Source: Puniceicoccales bacterium (GTDB taxonomy: Bacteria; Verrucomicrobiota; Verrucomicrobiia; Opitutales; LL51). From it: a stretch of 9,329 nt of DNA. Below are positions 1 through 6,741 of this stretch, in pieces. The notes below the pieces were generated by a model. That model searched no databases and had not been told where the DNA came from. It was given only the letters and a program-made list of their open reading frames with translations. Numbering within the stretch: position 1 is the stretch's first letter; each line of letters starts with the position of its first letter. The DNA lies in the NCBI GenBank assembly GCA_031259665.1, contig JAIRLD010000052.1, positions 1 to 9,329 of the forward strand, in the 5' to 3' direction. The position numbers and the translations under genes are program-made.

Positions 1-592
1 TCTCTCCAAAGGCATCGATTATAGCCTGCAAAGCTTTAGGATCATCACTGGATGCAGCCCTAGTTAACAGTGTAAAGCCATCTCTATTTTGCTCTTGCAA
101 AACTTTTTTCAAATCTTCCGGAGAAAGCTTAGTAAGAATATCTTTTATTGGGTTTATAATTTCATCTCGTTTTCTTGCGGATTCTTTTACGCTTTTCCAT
201 CCTAACTTCCCAATCAATTTAAACAATTCATCACCCTTCTTTTTAACTTCACCATCGTTTAACGGTTTGGGGCCCACTGTAGTGGCGGCTAGCGGAGCTT
301 CTTTCGGAGCTTCTTGCAAAAGCGATAATTGGCTCTTTATTGCTTCCATTTCTCCAGCATCGGATGACTTTGATAACCTACTTGTTAATATACTCCGGGC
401 ATTACGTACAAGATCCACTGTTGACTTTCCTCCCGCTTTGAGCAGAAACTGTGCTCTCTTTTCCGGAGTACTTAAATCGCCTTTAACATTTTTAAAGATT
501 TCATTATCTGCATCTTGAGCTATAATTTCACACACCACCTGGCGAAGTTCATTCGTTCCATCCAACCTTAAACCACTCATAATTTTTGCCAT
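1..592 (-). CDS. Ankyrin-repeat-type protein, N-terminal part (3' end cut by window edge)
   Basis: The minus-strand frame is open from ATG at 592-590 to the window edge, giving about 197 residues; the C-terminal part lies outside. A second in-frame ATG at 580 is possible, and neither start has a clear Shine-Dalgarno site. The first ~130 residues are charged and helical with no signal peptide or membrane segment, and include a short Glu-Ala-Pro-rich linker made by an imperfect tandem duplication (about 293-315). The last ~40 residues (LSPEDLKKVL, then NRDGFTLLTRAA) match the repeat unit of the downstream ankyrin gene (LSPQQLLDLL, then DFTPLHFAA), so this is a paralogue entering its repeat domain. 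Ankyrin repeats bind proteins; in host-associated bacteria such proteins are often effectors, which is inference here. The partner is unknown. Family assignment is good, function open. Confidence 0.72.
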   Translation of the reverse strand, partial: MAKIMSGLRLDGTNELRQVVCEIIAQDADNEIFKNVKGDLSTPEKRAQFLLKAGGKSTVDLVRNARSILTSRLSKSSDAGEMEAIKSQLSLLQEAPKEAPLAATTVGPKPLNDGEVKKKGDELFKLIGKLGWKSVKESARKRDEIINPIKDILTKLSPEDLKKVLQEQNRDGFTLLTRAASSDDPKALQAIIDAFGE

Positions 593-640
593 TATATACA
601 AAAAAATATATTATAAATACTTTTTTTAATACTTTGCGCC

Positions 641-665
641 GCTATGGGGAAAAATTTTCCATAGC
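641..665. other. Perfect 7-bp hairpin between the two ankyrin genes
   Basis: GCTATGG (641-647) is complementary to CCATAGC (659-665), and the loop GGAAAAATTTT can add weak G-U and A-U pairs. It lies about 42 bases past the stop of the upstream ankyrin gene on the minus strand. No uninterrupted U-run follows directly; a run of A on the minus strand comes some 15 bases later. It could be an mRNA-end stabiliser or a weak terminator. On the minus strand a TATAAT (615-610) lies 18 bases before the next ankyrin start, without a convincing -35. Confidence 0.35.
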
Positions 666-706
666 TTACAAATATTCCACGCCGTCAACTCCCATGGCCC
701 AGGAAA

Positions 707-2194
707 TTATCTATTCTTCAACAGACTATTCGCCGTTTCTAGAAAACTCTGATTTTTATTCATCGTCGCCATTTGTAAGGGCGTTTCACCCTTTTTGCTT
801 TTCATTTTCAAAAGCCCTTCCAATTGATCCGACGGCAATTTTTCAGCCACCACCTTCAGAAATGCTACCCCTTTTTCAGGCACTTCGGCTCCTGCCGCAA
901 AATGTAGAGGTGTAAAATCCCATTGATTGGTCGTCCTCAAGAGATCCAACAATTGTTGCGGGGATAATTTTTCGATCACCACTTTTAGAAATGCTCCCCC
1001 ATCATCGGCATATGCCGCAAAATGTAAAGGCGTAAAACCGGATTCGTTCTTCGTTTTTAGAAGATCAAACAACTGCTGTACAGACAATTTTTTAGCCAAC
1101 TCCCCTAAAAAAGCTACTCCGTTTTTGGAACACGTCGCCTCATGTAAGGGCATATCGCCATTTTTGTTTTTTATATTTAGTAGGCTTACCAACTGTTCTT
1201 CCGATAATTTTTCAACCATTACCTCCAGAAAAGCCATCCCGTTTTTAGACGCCGCCGTTGCATATAAGGGCGTTGCACCATTTTTGCCTTTCTTCTTCAA
1301 AAGATCTACCAACTGTTGCGATGATAATTTTTCAGTTAGAACCTTCAGAAATTGATCACCGTTTTCAGTGACCGCCGCTCCATATAAGGATGTAAAGCCA
1401 TTTTTGTCTTTCTTCTTTAAAAGATTTACCAATTGTTGCGTAGACAGTTTTTCCGCAAGTACGCTCAGGAATTGAGCACCACTTTCGAATGTCGCCGCCA
1501 AATGTAAGGGCGTAAAGGTATTGTGGTTTTTTACATCTAAGACACATACAAACTGTTGTGGTGATAATTTTTCGGCCACTATTTTCAAAAGTTGATCGCC
1601 ATTTTTTAACTTTGTCATTGTATGCAAGGGCGTAAAACCCCTGTGACATGACATTTTTAAAAACGCCACCAATTCTGCCGGCAATATTCGAGTAGCCACC
1701 TCCCTGAAGAATGCTTCTCCACTCCTACGATTCACCGTCGCCAAATGCAGAGGAGTTTCGCCAGTACTTCCCCTCATTTCTAAAAGATCTACCCACCGTT
1801 TCGGAAATTTTTCGGCTATTACCCTTAGAAATTGATCGCCATCTTTGTATGTCGCAGCCACATGCATGGGTGTCTCACCTTTTTTGTTTGGCATTTTTAA
1901 AAGATCCATCCACTGATCCTCCGATAACCTTTCAGCCACTGTTATGAGAACGTCTACCGCATCCGCATAGGTTGCCATCACATGCAGGTGCATATCACCT
2001 TCTGCGTTCATTTTCGTAAGAATAACCATCCATTGTTCCGGAGGTGTTTGTTTAATTATATTGAGCATTTCTTCCGATTCGGCTCGGTTATTTTGGGATC
2101 TATGCAAATTTTTCCTGAAAAGGAAAATTTTAACACCACCACCCAGCAGAATTACCGCGAGAATGATCACAATAATATTTCTATTTTTTTTCAT
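707..2194 (-). CDS. Membrane-anchored ankyrin-repeat protein with 40-residue repeats
   Basis: This 495-residue protein is read from ATG at 2194-2192. An in-frame ATG five codons upstream (2209) overlaps the sequence GAGAGGA, which sits 6 bases before 2194 and serves as ribosome binding site for the inner ATG; that decides the start. The N-terminus is KKNR followed by a hydrophobic stretch (about residues 6-26, IIVIILAVILLGGG) with no cleavage site, so it looks like a signal anchor. From about residue 67 to the end lie eleven ankyrin-like units with TPLH/TPMH/TSLY/MPLH signatures. Most are exactly 40 residues, against 33 in canonical ankyrin repeats. The extra residues form a third helix segment of type KLSxQQLVxLL. 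One unit is 43 residues. Such repeats bind proteins; a host target is inferred from the family and the OTU gene nearby. The gene lies 114 bp upstream of another ankyrin gene on the same strand and may share its transcript. Confidence 0.85.
   Translation of the reverse strand: MKKNRNIIVIILAVILLGGGVKIFLFRKNLHRSQNNRAESEEMLNIIKQTPPEQWMVILTKMNAEGDMHLHVMATYADAVDVLITVAERLSEDQWMDLLKMPNKKGETPMHVAATYKDGDQFLRVIAEKFPKRWVDLLEMRGSTGETPLHLATVNRRSGEAFFREVATRILPAELVAFLKMSCHRGFTPLHTMTKLKNGDQLLKIVAEKLSPQQFVCVLDVKNHNTFTPLHLAATFESGAQFLSVLAEKLSTQQLVNLLKKKDKNGFTSLYGAAVTENGDQFLKVLTEKLSSQQLVDLLKKKGKNGATPLYATAASKNGMAFLEVMVEKLSEEQLVSLLNIKNKNGDMPLHEATCSKNGVAFLGELAKKLSVQQLFDLLKTKNESGFTPLHFAAYADDGGAFLKVVIEKLSPQQLLDLLRTTNQWDFTPLHFAAGAEVPEKGVAFLKVVAEKLPSDQLEGLLKMKSKKGETPLQMATMNKNQSFLETANSLLKNR
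720..1995 (-). repeat. 120-bp tandem coding repeat (eleven ankyrin-like units)
   Basis: The coding sequence has a 120-base (40-codon) period across eleven units; one unit is nine bases longer. Units in the middle (roughly 1150-1560) are the most alike at both protein and DNA level, with shared strings around the TGTAAGGGCG-type TPLH codons. This suggests internal duplication or gene conversion. The terminal units are more divergent. Confidence 0.75.
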
Positions 2195-2240
2195 AATATT
2201 TCCTCTCATTCGTTCAATTCGTTCATTATTAACGCAAAAC

Positions 2241-2309
2241 CTTTATGGCAATCAAAATTTTCACTTTTCATAGCGCATTCGAGAAAACTGTAATTTACTT
2301 GCCATAAAG
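2241..2309. promoter_or_regulatory. Perfect 11-bp inverted repeat upstream of the ankyrin gene
   Basis: CTTTATGGCAA (2241-2251) and TTGCCATAAAG (2299-2309) are exact reverse complements separated by 47 bases. The inner arm touches a possible minus-strand -35 box TTGATT (2255-2250); AATAAT (2230-2225) is a -10 candidate at a long 19-bp spacing. The placement fits a two-site operator or a looping site for the ankyrin gene. Ends of a decayed small mobile element are the alternative. Which protein binds, if any, is unknown. Confidence 0.4.
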
Positions 2310-2333
2310 ATGCTTTGTATATTTTTCATAAAA

Positions 2334-2442
2334 AAGACGTCTTGTAAATGCTTACTAATATTATAGGAAATCGTTCGCCTTCTATCCCCCTTTGGCCACT
2401 TGAAAAAAATGGCCATCGCTACCGTGAAAATATTTGATGGCC
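2334..2442. other. Dyad-rich stretch of the ankyrin/pseudopilin intergenic region
   Basis: This part of the 350-base non-coding region holds a 10-bp palindrome AAGACGTCTT (2334-2343), two copies of TGGCCA (2393-2398, 2410-2415), and a 7-bp inverted repeat GGCCATC (2411-2417) / GATGGCC (2436-2442) with an 18-base loop. No coding frame or RNA gene is recognisable. The dyads could be regulator binding sites upstream of the pseudopilin promoter; none matches a motif I can name. Confidence 0.3.
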
Positions 2443-2470
2443 CCCAAAAAGATCATCTATTTTTCAATGG

Positions 2471-2479
2471 TGGTATAAT
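2471..2479 (+). promoter_or_regulatory. Extended -10 promoter for the pseudopilin gene
   Basis: TGGTATAAT is a perfect TGn extension with a consensus -10 hexamer, 67 bases upstream of the proposed start. The -35 position at 17-bp spacing (GATCAT, 2451-2456) is poor, as is usual for extended -10 promoters. Transcription would start near 2486 and leave a leader of about 60 A-rich bases. Confidence 0.5.
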
Positions 2480-2546
2480 TGTCATATCCACAAAAATAAA
2501 ATAAATAAAAAAGCGTTCTTGCCTAAAACATGTTTCCGTTTATGCT

Positions 2547-3263
2547 TTGAGCGTGAAAAAGTTGGATTACTTGTATGGAAAACACTCGAAAGATGGCTTG
2601 ACACTTCTTGAATTGTTCATCGTCATCCTATTGATCTCTATTATAAGCGCAGTGTTATGCAAACTAACATTCCCTAGTAAGGAAGATCTACAGAGAAAGG
2701 GCCCCAAAGAAGCATTGGAAATTATCATTAAAATGGCACGGAAAACAGCTAATCGCGACGCTCAAAAAATGCGTGTCCTATTTCTCGATCAAGCTATACC
2801 AATCACATTCGATAATAATGCAACCGGTAGTGAGGCCGGTCTCCATATCCAATTGTCCGGAGTAAATCCAAATTGCCGAGATTCTGTTTTGAATTTTTTA
2901 CAAGAAACGGTTGTATCGCCCCCTACGGCTTGGCCACCCAAAAATAAGTATAATACTAAAACCCCCCTCTTTGTCGTGACAGACGCGAAGGAAAAGGTCA
3001 CATTCGATGAGGATAAAATATGTTACGTCGTTCTCGCAAATCCAATCAAAGGCCAACTGACAAAAGGTTTCCATACAGCCTTCGAAGAAGGTCACGTCGA
3101 TTCTAAAGGACAATGGAAAGGAAAAAGAACGTCTCATCGATATTTTGAGGTTTATCCCTCCGGTATGTGCAATTCTGTTAGCTTTAAGGGCGAAGAGTGC
3201 CAAGAATATAATCGTGAACATTCTATTAATCCCGTATCCGGTATAGTCACCGTACATAAATGA
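2547..3263 (+). CDS. Prepilin-type pseudopilin, GspH/FimT-like
   Basis: The product is a 238-residue protein with a class III signal. A short basic leader ends at Gly17, then LTLLELFIVILLISIISAVL with Glu at +5 of the predicted mature protein. This is the prepilin peptidase cleavage and N-methylation pattern, followed by the hydrophobic helix that packs in pilus or type II secretion pseudopilus cores. The C-terminal part ends FEVYPSGMC...INPVSGIVTVHK, which resembles GspH/FimT minor pseudopilins. Their genes normally sit in clusters; here no other pilin, secretin or ATPase gene is nearby. The start is unsure: TTG at 2547, or GTG at 2553, neither with a Shine-Dalgarno site. A six-codon ORF (ATG at 2530) ends with TGA overlapping the TTG (TTGA), so coupled initiation is possible. 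Class assignment is strong, subtype tentative. Confidence 0.82.
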   Translation: MSVKKLDYLYGKHSKDGLTLLELFIVILLISIISAVLCKLTFPSKEDLQRKGPKEALEIIIKMARKTANRDAQKMRVLFLDQAIPITFDNNATGSEAGLHIQLSGVNPNCRDSVLNFLQETVVSPPTAWPPKNKYNTKTPLFVVTDAKEKVTFDEDKICYVVLANPIKGQLTKGFHTAFEEGHVDSKGQWKGKRTSHRYFEVYPSGMCNSVSFKGEECQEYNREHSINPVSGIVTVHK

Positions 3264-3273
3264 AATCATCCCC

Positions 3274-3632
3274 CTAGTATCCTCCCATCGAATTGACGAT
3301 CCTTAGTTCAGTTCTCTTGGGGGGCTTCATAGTCTGAGAGAGGATAGGCTTAAGCTTCTTGATAATCCTACAAGCACTAGCTCTATCAAGACCCAACAGT
3401 ACACCCGTAAATCTCTGAGTAACGTAATGCCTGTAGAGTACATGAGTAGAATCATGACCCTGCTCCTGCCATCCAGCTTGTGAAACCTTTCAGGACGTTT
3501 GTACTTACTGGTAATCTGTTTGTTGAACTCACGCTTAACCTTTGGAATCGAGGCCTCAAACTTGTGAAGATTGAGTCCAAAGATATCATTGAACAACCTT
3601 GGACTTATTTCAAAAAACTCATAGCTGATCAT
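3274..3632 (-). pseudogene. IS5-type transposase first-ORF remnant, frameshifted
   Basis: A strong AGGAG (3645-3641) lies 8 bases before ATG at 3632-3630. The frame gives MISYEFFEISPRLFNDIFG, then RPERFHKLDGRSRVMILLMY, and then loses sense near 3434-3440. Shifting frame there restores RHYVTQRFTGVLLGLDRASA followed by CRIIKKLKPIL, a typical helix-turn-helix region of IS5-group transposases, and runs to TAG at 3276-3274. Two extra bases (TACTCTAC where TACTAC is expected) explain the shift; the undisturbed product would be about 118 residues. No DDE catalytic domain and no matching inverted terminal repeats are visible. The 3' end stops 10 bases from the pseudopilin stop codon. It is a dead fragment and marks a past insertion between the pseudopilin and AsmA-like genes. 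Assignment rests on remembered family sequence. Confidence 0.72.
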
Positions 3633-3771
3633 ATTTTTACCTCCTGATACGCTACTCTGCACAATTTTTACAGAGTTCGAAGCCATTTGCTTTTTTTACA
3701 ATAGGTCTAATCTCTGAACTCACACCGTTCCTCTTCGCAACATTTCTATTACTTATTTGACTATATCCCCA

Positions 3772-4812
3772 TCATTTCACCACATCAATCGCATTCTCCT
3801 CGGAATCGTCGATATTTTTCTGGACCAACAATTGATGACTACTCGCCGGATTGATCATTCGGGCAAGATTGCCCTCCAGGTTCATATCCTCCTTATTCGG
3901 TAACATCTTCATCACCGATTCGGTTATGCCCTTGAAGAAATCTTGGCTAAAACGACTTATCCCGCCGATTAAACGTTTGGCAGGTTTTATACCCGGTAAA
4001 TTAAAAATCGCTTCGAAGGCATTTTGAATGATTAGATTAATACCATGTCGCTGTAAACGTGCCTTAATCGCTTCAATTACCTCGCTCTGGGAACGGACAT
4101 CGGTAAAATTCCATGTCGCATTGACCTCAATTTCAGTACTTTCGCCTTCTCGAATCACATTATAGAGCTCGAATTTACCGAGATAAACGAGCATTTTTTT
4201 AGCTACACATTGACCGCTTTCGTGGATTGAAAAAAATCTTAGCGGTACTCCATTGTTGAGTTTATCGGCTGCTACTTTCACGGGATATTTTTTTCGTTCG
4301 CGATCGCTGCGATCATTTTTAGGCGACTTCTGGACCAGCTTCGAATCCTTCCCTTCAGAACTTGCAAAGGCCTCCATAAAACCCAGAATGTTGATCTCAC
4401 TTTGCTTATTCGCATCACAAACAATGCGATCCACTTCAAGAATGACCTCTTCGATGACCATTTCCGGATTGAAAACGGTCAGCAAATTCGCTTTGACCAT
4501 GATGCGACTGATCTTTAAACAATCATCCTGCGAAAATTTTCCTTCCGGATTCCTCACTTCAATGCCATTAAAATCGATCAATCCCCGGTAAAGCGCACAC
4601 TTGGACTCCTCAATTTTAAATCTAAACCCGGATTTATGGGCCACGTACCATTTCGCCATCGAAGGAAACCATAGGTTAAAGGAAAATACCAAACCAATTG
4701 CCAATAGAGATACAAAAAATGATAGAATCACCAGAAAGTGGATGAAACCAGAAAAAAAATGCCACAAAAAACGTACCGCCCTAAAGGGAAAAAGAAGTAA
4801 CTTTAGAAACAT
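3772..4812 (-). CDS. AsmA-like inner-membrane-anchored envelope protein
   Basis: The 346-residue protein has a basic/aromatic N-terminus and a membrane segment at about residues 25-48, then a probably periplasmic body. Residues 70-150 carry the AsmA/DUF748-type N-terminal pattern: LYRGLIDFNGIEVRNPEGKF, then a segment on LKISRIMVKANLL, then VIEEVILEVDRIV and INILGFMEAF. This corresponds to the family's 'NP.gf', 'dl.sll', 'i..v.l..p.i' and 'Nl..l' motifs. A charged, disordered-looking stretch (about 151-176) follows, then a mixed region and a C-terminal tail. Family members belong to the chorein-like, lipid-transfer and outer-membrane-homeostasis proteins. This one is short next to classical AsmA (~600 residues) but appears intact. 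The start at 4812 has no visible Shine-Dalgarno site. The gene is divergent from LysR, which may regulate it (inference). The exact role is unknown. Confidence 0.72.
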   Translation of the reverse strand: MFLKLLLFPFRAVRFLWHFFSGFIHFLVILSFFVSLLAIGLVFSFNLWFPSMAKWYVAHKSGFRFKIEESKCALYRGLIDFNGIEVRNPEGKFSQDDCLKISRIMVKANLLTVFNPEMVIEEVILEVDRIVCDANKQSEINILGFMEAFASSEGKDSKLVQKSPKNDRSDRERKKYPVKVAADKLNNGVPLRFFSIHESGQCVAKKMLVYLGKFELYNVIREGESTEIEVNATWNFTDVRSQSEVIEAIKARLQRHGINLIIQNAFEAIFNLPGIKPAKRLIGGISRFSQDFFKGITESVMKMLPNKEDMNLEGNLARMINPASSHQLLVQKNIDDSEENAIDVVK

Positions 4813-4879
4813 ATGAGCTATAATCTAACAATCTTTCCCATTCGTCCAATCTTTATCTCAATCAAAATTTCGTCAATTA

Positions 4880-4907
4880 TTAAACTTTAAAAACTCAATT
4901 AAGTTAA
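4880..4907. promoter_or_regulatory. Candidate LysR-type operator between AsmA-like and lysR genes
   Basis: The very AT-rich 159-bp divergent spacer contains the inverted repeat AACTT (4883-4887), 13 bases, AAGTT (4901-4905), flanked by TTAA-like bases. LysR-type regulators classically bind short dyads of T-N11-A form just upstream of their own promoter. Low base complexity makes chance dyads likely here. Confidence 0.3.
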
Positions 4908-4924
4908 GCAGAAGTAAAAATATA

Positions 4925-4952
4925 TTGATTTTGTATAAAATTATTCTAAAAT
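4925..4952 (+). promoter_or_regulatory. Probable lysR promoter
   Basis: TTGATT (4925-4930) and TAAAAT (4947-4952) are separated by 16 bp and lie 19 bases upstream of the ATG, so the leader would be very short. The only ribosome-binding candidate is a weak AGAG at about 4961-4964. Confidence 0.4.
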
Positions 4953-4971
4953 ACAATAAAAGAGACGACCT

Positions 4972-5886
4972 ATGAATATTAGAACTTTAAAGATTTTTTC
5001 CGATCTCGTTGAGAATGCAAATTTTTCGAAAACGGCCAAACTCAATAATGTTTCCCAGTCTGCGGTTAGCCAAAAGGTTCGGCTTTTGGAGGAGCGTTTA
5101 AATGTCAATTTATTAGAAAAGAAACAAAAATCATTCCAATTGACAGATGAAGGAGCTGTTTTCTACCACCATGCTAAACTCATTCTCTCGGAATACGACA
5201 CTATGTTGAAGGATTTACAAAATTACGATATCCAAACGTTAGGAGGAATCAGTCTCCTGGTCAATTACTGGATTGGGAACTACATTATCCCCCATTACGT
5301 TCGGGAATATTTCAAGACATCCAAAATTTTTACATTGGACATTCATTACGGCGACTATAAGAATATACAAACTGCCAATTTAGATCCCCGGATCAACCTA
5401 ATCGTCCTAGAATCTCCGTTACAGAACGAAGGGTTCGCTTCGGAATTGTTTACGAAGGATGAATTTGTCATGGTTTGCCTTGCCCAATCGGAATTTGGAA
5501 ACCGACAAACGTTTTCGATGGAACATTTGGACACGCACCCCCTGATCGGTTTTACAAAAAATCATTCTTTGCGTTTGATTTTCGAACAAGGCCTTGAAAA
5601 GAAAATAAGCCGGCCGCATTATTTGATGGAGTTTAATCAGATCGAACTCATCAAACAGGCCATTGAAATGCACAATGGAATAGCCATTTTGCCAAAAAGC
5701 AGCGTCCACTTACCCCGTGAAGAGCACCTTTTTCAGGTACTCCCTCTCAAAGATATGCACATCGCTATCCCGCTCTATTTAATTTATCGAAAAACGCAAA
5801 AGCCTAACCGTGCTATGGAACATTTCATCGCAATCCTAAAGGGAAAAACAACCATTTCGATTTCGAAACTCATAAAAAACACTTGA
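4972..5886 (+). CDS. LysR-family transcriptional regulator
   Basis: At 304 residues it has the family's usual length. Residues 1-60 form the winged helix-turn-helix: FSKTAKLNNVSQSAVSQKVR at 18-37, continuing LLEERLNVNLLEKKQKSFQLT. A linker helix (61-85, FYHHAKLILSEYDTML) follows, and residues ~90-295 form a substrate-binding-like effector domain (ISLLVNYWIGNYIIPHYVRE, then RINLIVLES, FVMVCLAQ and GIAILPKSSVHL). Such proteins act as tetramers whose co-inducer binding changes promoter contacts. The ligand cannot be read from sequence. The gene is divergent from the AsmA-like gene, the classic arrangement for a LysR regulator with its target, so that gene and lysR itself are the first candidate targets. 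The frame is intact and ends TGA at 5884-5886. Confidence 0.93.
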   Translation: MNIRTLKIFSDLVENANFSKTAKLNNVSQSAVSQKVRLLEERLNVNLLEKKQKSFQLTDEGAVFYHHAKLILSEYDTMLKDLQNYDIQTLGGISLLVNYWIGNYIIPHYVREYFKTSKIFTLDIHYGDYKNIQTANLDPRINLIVLESPLQNEGFASELFTKDEFVMVCLAQSEFGNRQTFSMEHLDTHPLIGFTKNHSLRLIFEQGLEKKISRPHYLMEFNQIELIKQAIEMHNGIAILPKSSVHLPREEHLFQVLPLKDMHIAIPLYLIYRKTQKPNRAMEHFIAILKGKTTISISKLIKNT

Positions 5887-5901
5887 CAGATTTATGAATA
5901 A

Positions 5902-5915
5902 CCTCAAAGCTGAGG
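5902..5915. terminator. Small hairpin between lysR and the xre gene region
   Basis: CCTCA-AAGC-TGAGG is a 5-bp stem with a tetraloop, 16 bases after the lysR stop. Read on the minus strand it is followed by a T-rich stretch (TTATTCATAAAT). It may end transcripts arriving from the right, but it lacks a true U-tract on either strand. Confidence 0.3.
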
Positions 5916-6053
5916 GCAGAGGGTGTGAGTGAGCGACGCGTTCAAAAGCGGAACACGTTCTTTTAAGATTCCCCACGAATTTGCCAATGTTTTGCTCCGC
6001 CTACCCATGCGAATAACCTTGCCCATACGAGTAACCTTACGGCCTTTGTCCAC
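5904..6053 (-). CDS. Possible small basic protein, 49 residues
   Basis: The frame runs from GTG at 6053-6051 to TGA at 5906-5904, starting 12 bases after the stop of the XRE gene on the same strand. The N-terminal half is strongly basic: DKGRKVTRMGKVIRMGRRSK. It contains a tandem duplicated hexapeptide KV(T/I)RMG encoded by two 18-bp units at 6039-6022 and 6021-6004. Of the three base differences between the units, two are silent third-position changes, which mildly favours coding. Against it are no ribosome binding site, a GTG start and an undistinguished C-terminal half. I recognise no family; it has a faint look of a small ribosomal or nucleic-acid-binding protein. It could be chance. Confidence 0.3.
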   Translation of the reverse strand: MDKGRKVTRMGKVIRMGRRSKTLANSWGILKERVPLLNASLTHTLCPQL

Positions 6054-6065
6054 GAATGCAGAAAA

Positions 6066-6578
6066 TTACTTCGCATCCTGCTTACGTTTGGCAAAATTTT
6101 CCACGCGAGAAAACCAATGGAGCGGAAACTCTTTGAGCAACTGCAGCCACATATGTTCCAATCCTCCCTCGAATTGTTCAGCTTCGTCGAGATAGCGCGC
6201 TACATACCGTTCAATCCTTTGGCGTGGCGCATCGTTCGCATAACTCTCCAATTCCATTTCGTTACCGAAGTTTTGCGCAATATAGTGTTCCACATCAGCA
6301 ATTGCCTGTCCTTCCGCACCTTGTTCCAATGGCATTTCCATTGGATTTTGCGTAATTCCATAAACAAGGTAAGCCGGACTTACCCGAAATAACTTCGCAA
6401 TTTCTTCGATTGCCTGCCGTGCCGATGGAATTCTTCCATTCCGCCAGGTACTCACCGTAGAAATTGCTGCCCCAGTAACAGCACTGATATCTCGCAGCGT
6501 TAAATCATGGTATCCCATTAATAATCGGAACCTTAATCCAAATCCGCCACTTCCCTCTTGATCACTCCCAATCATCAT
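6066..6578 (-). CDS. XRE-family helix-turn-helix regulator
   Basis: The 170-residue protein begins with ATG-ATG (6578/6575). Residues ~14-74 form a Cro/CI-type domain: LRFRLLMGYHDLTLRDISAV, then TGAAISTVSTWRNGRIP with the recognition helix at about 37-47, then AIEEIAKLFRVSPAYLVYG. The ~95-residue C-terminal part is acidic and helical and has no fold I recognise; it might mediate dimerisation or sense a signal. No Shine-Dalgarno site precedes either ATG. The gene is divergent from the two-gene operon at 6742-7331 across a 163-bp spacer with a candidate operator. This suggests autoregulation and possibly control of the operon (inference). It may be a core regulator of its lineage and need not be a prophage repressor, since no phage genes are nearby. 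Confidence 0.86.
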   Translation of the reverse strand: MMIGSDQEGSGGFGLRFRLLMGYHDLTLRDISAVTGAAISTVSTWRNGRIPSARQAIEEIAKLFRVSPAYLVYGITQNPMEMPLEQGAEGQAIADVEHYIAQNFGNEMELESYANDAPRQRIERYVARYLDEAEQFEGGLEHMWLQLLKEFPLHWFSRVENFAKRKQDAK

Positions 6579-6595
6579 AGAATCAAAAAAAATTC

Positions 6596-6609
6596 ATTCC
6601 AAATGGAAT
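6596..6609. promoter_or_regulatory. Candidate XRE operator at its own promoter
   Basis: ATTCC-AAAT-GGAAT is a perfect inverted repeat of 5-bp arms, 17 bases before the xre start. On the minus strand a weak promoter, TTGTGT (6635-6630), 16 bp, AATAAT (6613-6608), leads into it, so the dyad overlaps the -10 edge and the +1 region. That is where an autorepressor would bind. Cro/CI-type proteins use dyads of this size. Binding is inferred. Confidence 0.4.
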
Positions 6610-6741
6610 TATTTTGACTTTCTCAAAAAACACAACATATTTAAACATAACTTATAGTTCTATTCCTTTCTTATCCTGGATAGCAAAATAGGCAAAGGTA
6701 CGTGAATAGCAATTATAAGTTTTATGCGTTGAAAGATTTTT

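Noticed and set aside
927..1355. Plus-strand open frame across the ankyrin gene
   Set aside because: It is the antisense shadow of the 120-bp repeats; its own periodic pattern comes from them, and it has no start signal or known motif.
1711..2293. Plus-strand open frames at the 5' end of the ankyrin gene
   Set aside because: They lie opposite the well-supported ankyrin frame, which has a Shine-Dalgarno site and a membrane anchor.
2898..3269. Minus-strand open frame opposite the pseudopilin
   Set aside because: The plus strand carries a full prepilin signature and GspH-like end; the minus frame has no motif.
5904..6053. Ribosomal protein THX
   Set aside because: The basic N-terminus recalls it, but the conserved start pattern and length do not match.
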